From assembly GCA_934663885.1 (NCBI GenBank), contig CAKUKW010000151.1, forward strand, positions 1-5,305: 5,305 nucleotides of DNA, written 5' to 3'. Both the position numbers and the translations under genes were made by a program. Under the pieces are notes generated by a model. The model searched no databases and was not told the DNA's origin. It saw nothing but the letters and a program-made list of their open reading frames with translations. Of the stretch, positions 4,118-5,305 are shown piece after piece. Within the stretch, counting starts at the first letter, position 1. Each line of letters begins with the position of its first letter. This DNA comes from an uncultured Tidjanibacter sp. (GTDB taxonomy: Bacteria > Bacteroidota > Bacteroidia > Bacteroidales > Rikenellaceae).

Positions 4118-5305
4118 TTATTTAATCTCTGTAACGCCCGTGTTCCAGAAGAAGAACGAAAGGACGTCGGCCGTTTCCTCTATAGCCTTGGCCGTCGGTT
4201 TACCGGCACCGTGACCGGCATTGGTTTCGATTCGTATGAGGGCCGGGCGGTCGCAGCCCTGCGCAGCCTGCAACACGGCGGCAAACTTGAACGAGTGCGC
4301 CGGAACCACGCGGTCGTCATGGTCAGCGGTGGTAATAAGTGTCGCGGGATAGCAAACGCCTTCCTTTATATTATGCAGCGGAGAGTATTTGTAAATGTAC
4401 TCGAACTGCTCCGGATCGGCACTCGAGCCGTATTCTACTACCCATCCCCAGCCTACGGTGAAAAGGTGGTAACGAAGCATATCCATAACGCCTACAGCCG
4501 GAAGGGCCACCGCGAAGAGGTCGGGACGCTGCGTCATACAGGCACCCACGAGCAATCCGCCGTTCGATCCACCTGCAATGCCCAGTTTGCCAGCCGAGGT
4601 ATAACCGTGTTTTACCAGGTACTCGCCCGCGGCGATGAAGTCGTCGAAAACGTTCTGCTTGCTCTCCAGCATACCCGCGCGGTGCCACTCTTCGCCATAC
4701 TCGTTACCGCCGCGGAGGTTAACCAGCACATATACGCCACCCTGCTCGATAACCGAAAGCGCAGTGAGGCTGAAGCCCGGGGTACGGCCGCTGTTGAAGC
4801 CACCGTAACCGTACATATAGGCCGGATTGTTGCCGTCGAGTTTGATGTCTTTGCGGTGGACAACGAACATCGGTACGCGGGTACCGTCCTTGCTGGTAAA
4901 GAATATCTGCTCCGAAGTGAATTCGTTGGGGTTATACCTGAGTTTGGGTTCGAAATATTTCTCCGACACGCCGGTTTCGACATCGTATTTGTAAACTGTC
5001 GCGGGGGTCGTGAAATTAGAGAAGCTGTAGAACGCCGTTTTATCTTCTTCCTTGGTCGAGAAACCCCCTGCGGATCCTATCGCGGGAAGCTCCACCGGGC
5101 GGACAAGAGTGCCGTCATACTTATGCTGGTAAACTTTTACCTGCGCATCTTCCATATAATGGGCGAAAAGGTAACCGCCTGCGAAAGTCGCTCCTGAAAG
5201 AAGCCGGCCCTTATCCTCGGGAATAACGTCGGTCATGCCTTTGCCCGGCTCGCGAAGGTCGATAGTTGCGAGGCGGTAGTTGGGCGCTTTGTCGTTGGTA
5301 TAGAC
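4118..5305 (-). CDS. Prolyl oligopeptidase, S9A family (C-terminal part; 5' end outside the window)
   Basis: This serine peptidase cleaves short peptides after proline. The window holds the last 395 residues of a protein normally about 700 long. The frame stays open to the right edge (VYTNDKAPNYRLATIDLREP...), so the ATG at 5234-5236 is internal and not the start. Visible are the end of the beta-propeller and the whole alpha/beta-hydrolase domain. The catalytic triad is intact: Ser in GGSNGGLL (codon 4565-4567), Asp as the first D of DDRVVP (codon 4316-4318) and His in NAGHGAGKPTAK (codon 4211-4213). YGYGGF, NLRGGNEYGEEWH and the WGWVVEYG segment are family signatures. The N-terminus is missing, so a signal peptide, and hence cytoplasmic or periplasmic location, cannot be judged. 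The gene lies upstream of lysC on the same strand, 143 bp apart, but a large stem-loop separates them. Confidence 0.97.
   Translation of the reverse strand, partial: VYTNDKAPNYRLATIDLREPGKGMTDVIPEDKGRLLSGATFAGGYLFAHYMEDAQVKVYQHKYDGTLVRPVELPAIGSAGGFSTKEEDKTAFYSFSNFTTPATVYKYDVETGVSEKYFEPKLRYNPNEFTSEQIFFTSKDGTRVPMFVVHRKDIKLDGNNPAYMYGYGGFNSGRTPGFSLTALSVIEQGGVYVLVNLRGGNEYGEEWHRAGMLESKQNVFDDFIAAGEYLVKHGYTSAGKLGIAGGSNGGLLVGACMTQRPDLFAVALPAVGVMDMLRYHLFTVGWGWVVEYGSSADPEQFEYIYKYSPLHNIKEGVCYPATLITTADHDDRVVPAHSFKFAAVLQAAQGCDRPALIRIETNAGHGAGKPTAKAIEETADVLSFFFWNTGVTEIK

Noticed and set aside
4612..4983. 123-codon minus-strand frame in another phase within the peptidase
   Set aside because: It is an alternative frame of a clear S9A hydrolase domain, rich in Arg, Ser and Thr, with no independent start signal.
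3986..5197. 403-codon open frame on the plus strand opposite the prolyl oligopeptidase
   Set aside because: It is antisense to a gene with an intact S9A catalytic triad, its translation has no recognisable domain, and it begins inside the lysC leader hairpin. It is a codon-bias shadow.
5234..5236. ATG as the start of the prolyl oligopeptidase
   Set aside because: The same frame continues upstream to the window edge with conserved propeller sequence (YRLATIDLREP), so this Met is internal.

Overview
The window looks like chromosomal DNA from a Bacteroidota (probably Bacteroidales) bacterium. The evidence is a methyltransferase that reads like the Bacteroides structural-genomics family, a short monofunctional aspartokinase of Bacteroidota type, a perfect TAnnTTTG-type promoter element, starts with little Shine-Dalgarno signal (MT, lysC), and a C-terminal outer-membrane beta-signal. 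The genus cannot be fixed from this sequence. There are no rRNA or tRNA genes, insertion sequences, CRISPR arrays or phage genes.

Layout, left to right. Positions 2-73 (+) hold the last 23 codons of a gene that ends like an outer-membrane beta-barrel protein. It converges on a minus-strand pair across a bidirectional intrinsic terminator (94-123). The pair is a class I SAM-dependent methyltransferase (1660-2439) followed, with a 4-bp ATGA overlap, by a 505-residue protein made of three different GNAT acetyltransferase domains (146-1663). A 263-bp leader (2440-2702) precedes the pair. It carries a Bacteroidota -7 promoter element, an 11-codon basic mini-ORF and several mutually exclusive stem-loops. 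Next, also on the minus strand, is lysC (2703-3974). A 143-bp gap filled almost entirely by two stem-loop structures follows (3975-4117). Last is the C-terminal catalytic part of a prolyl oligopeptidase (4118-5305), which runs off the right edge.

How the genes relate. The methyltransferase and the triple acetyltransferase are translationally linked and probably form a small group-transfer module, but their substrates cannot be read from the sequence. LysC is the entry step to the lysine/threonine/methionine branch. The prolyl oligopeptidase is a housekeeping or peptide-scavenging peptidase and has no evident link to lysC beyond sharing strand.

The most unusual items are the triple-GNAT fusion, whose first junction still carries a ribosome-binding-site-like sequence and a canonical start; a 10-bp in-phase direct repeat flanking its middle domain; and the attenuator-like leader of the methyltransferase/acetyltransferase operon.
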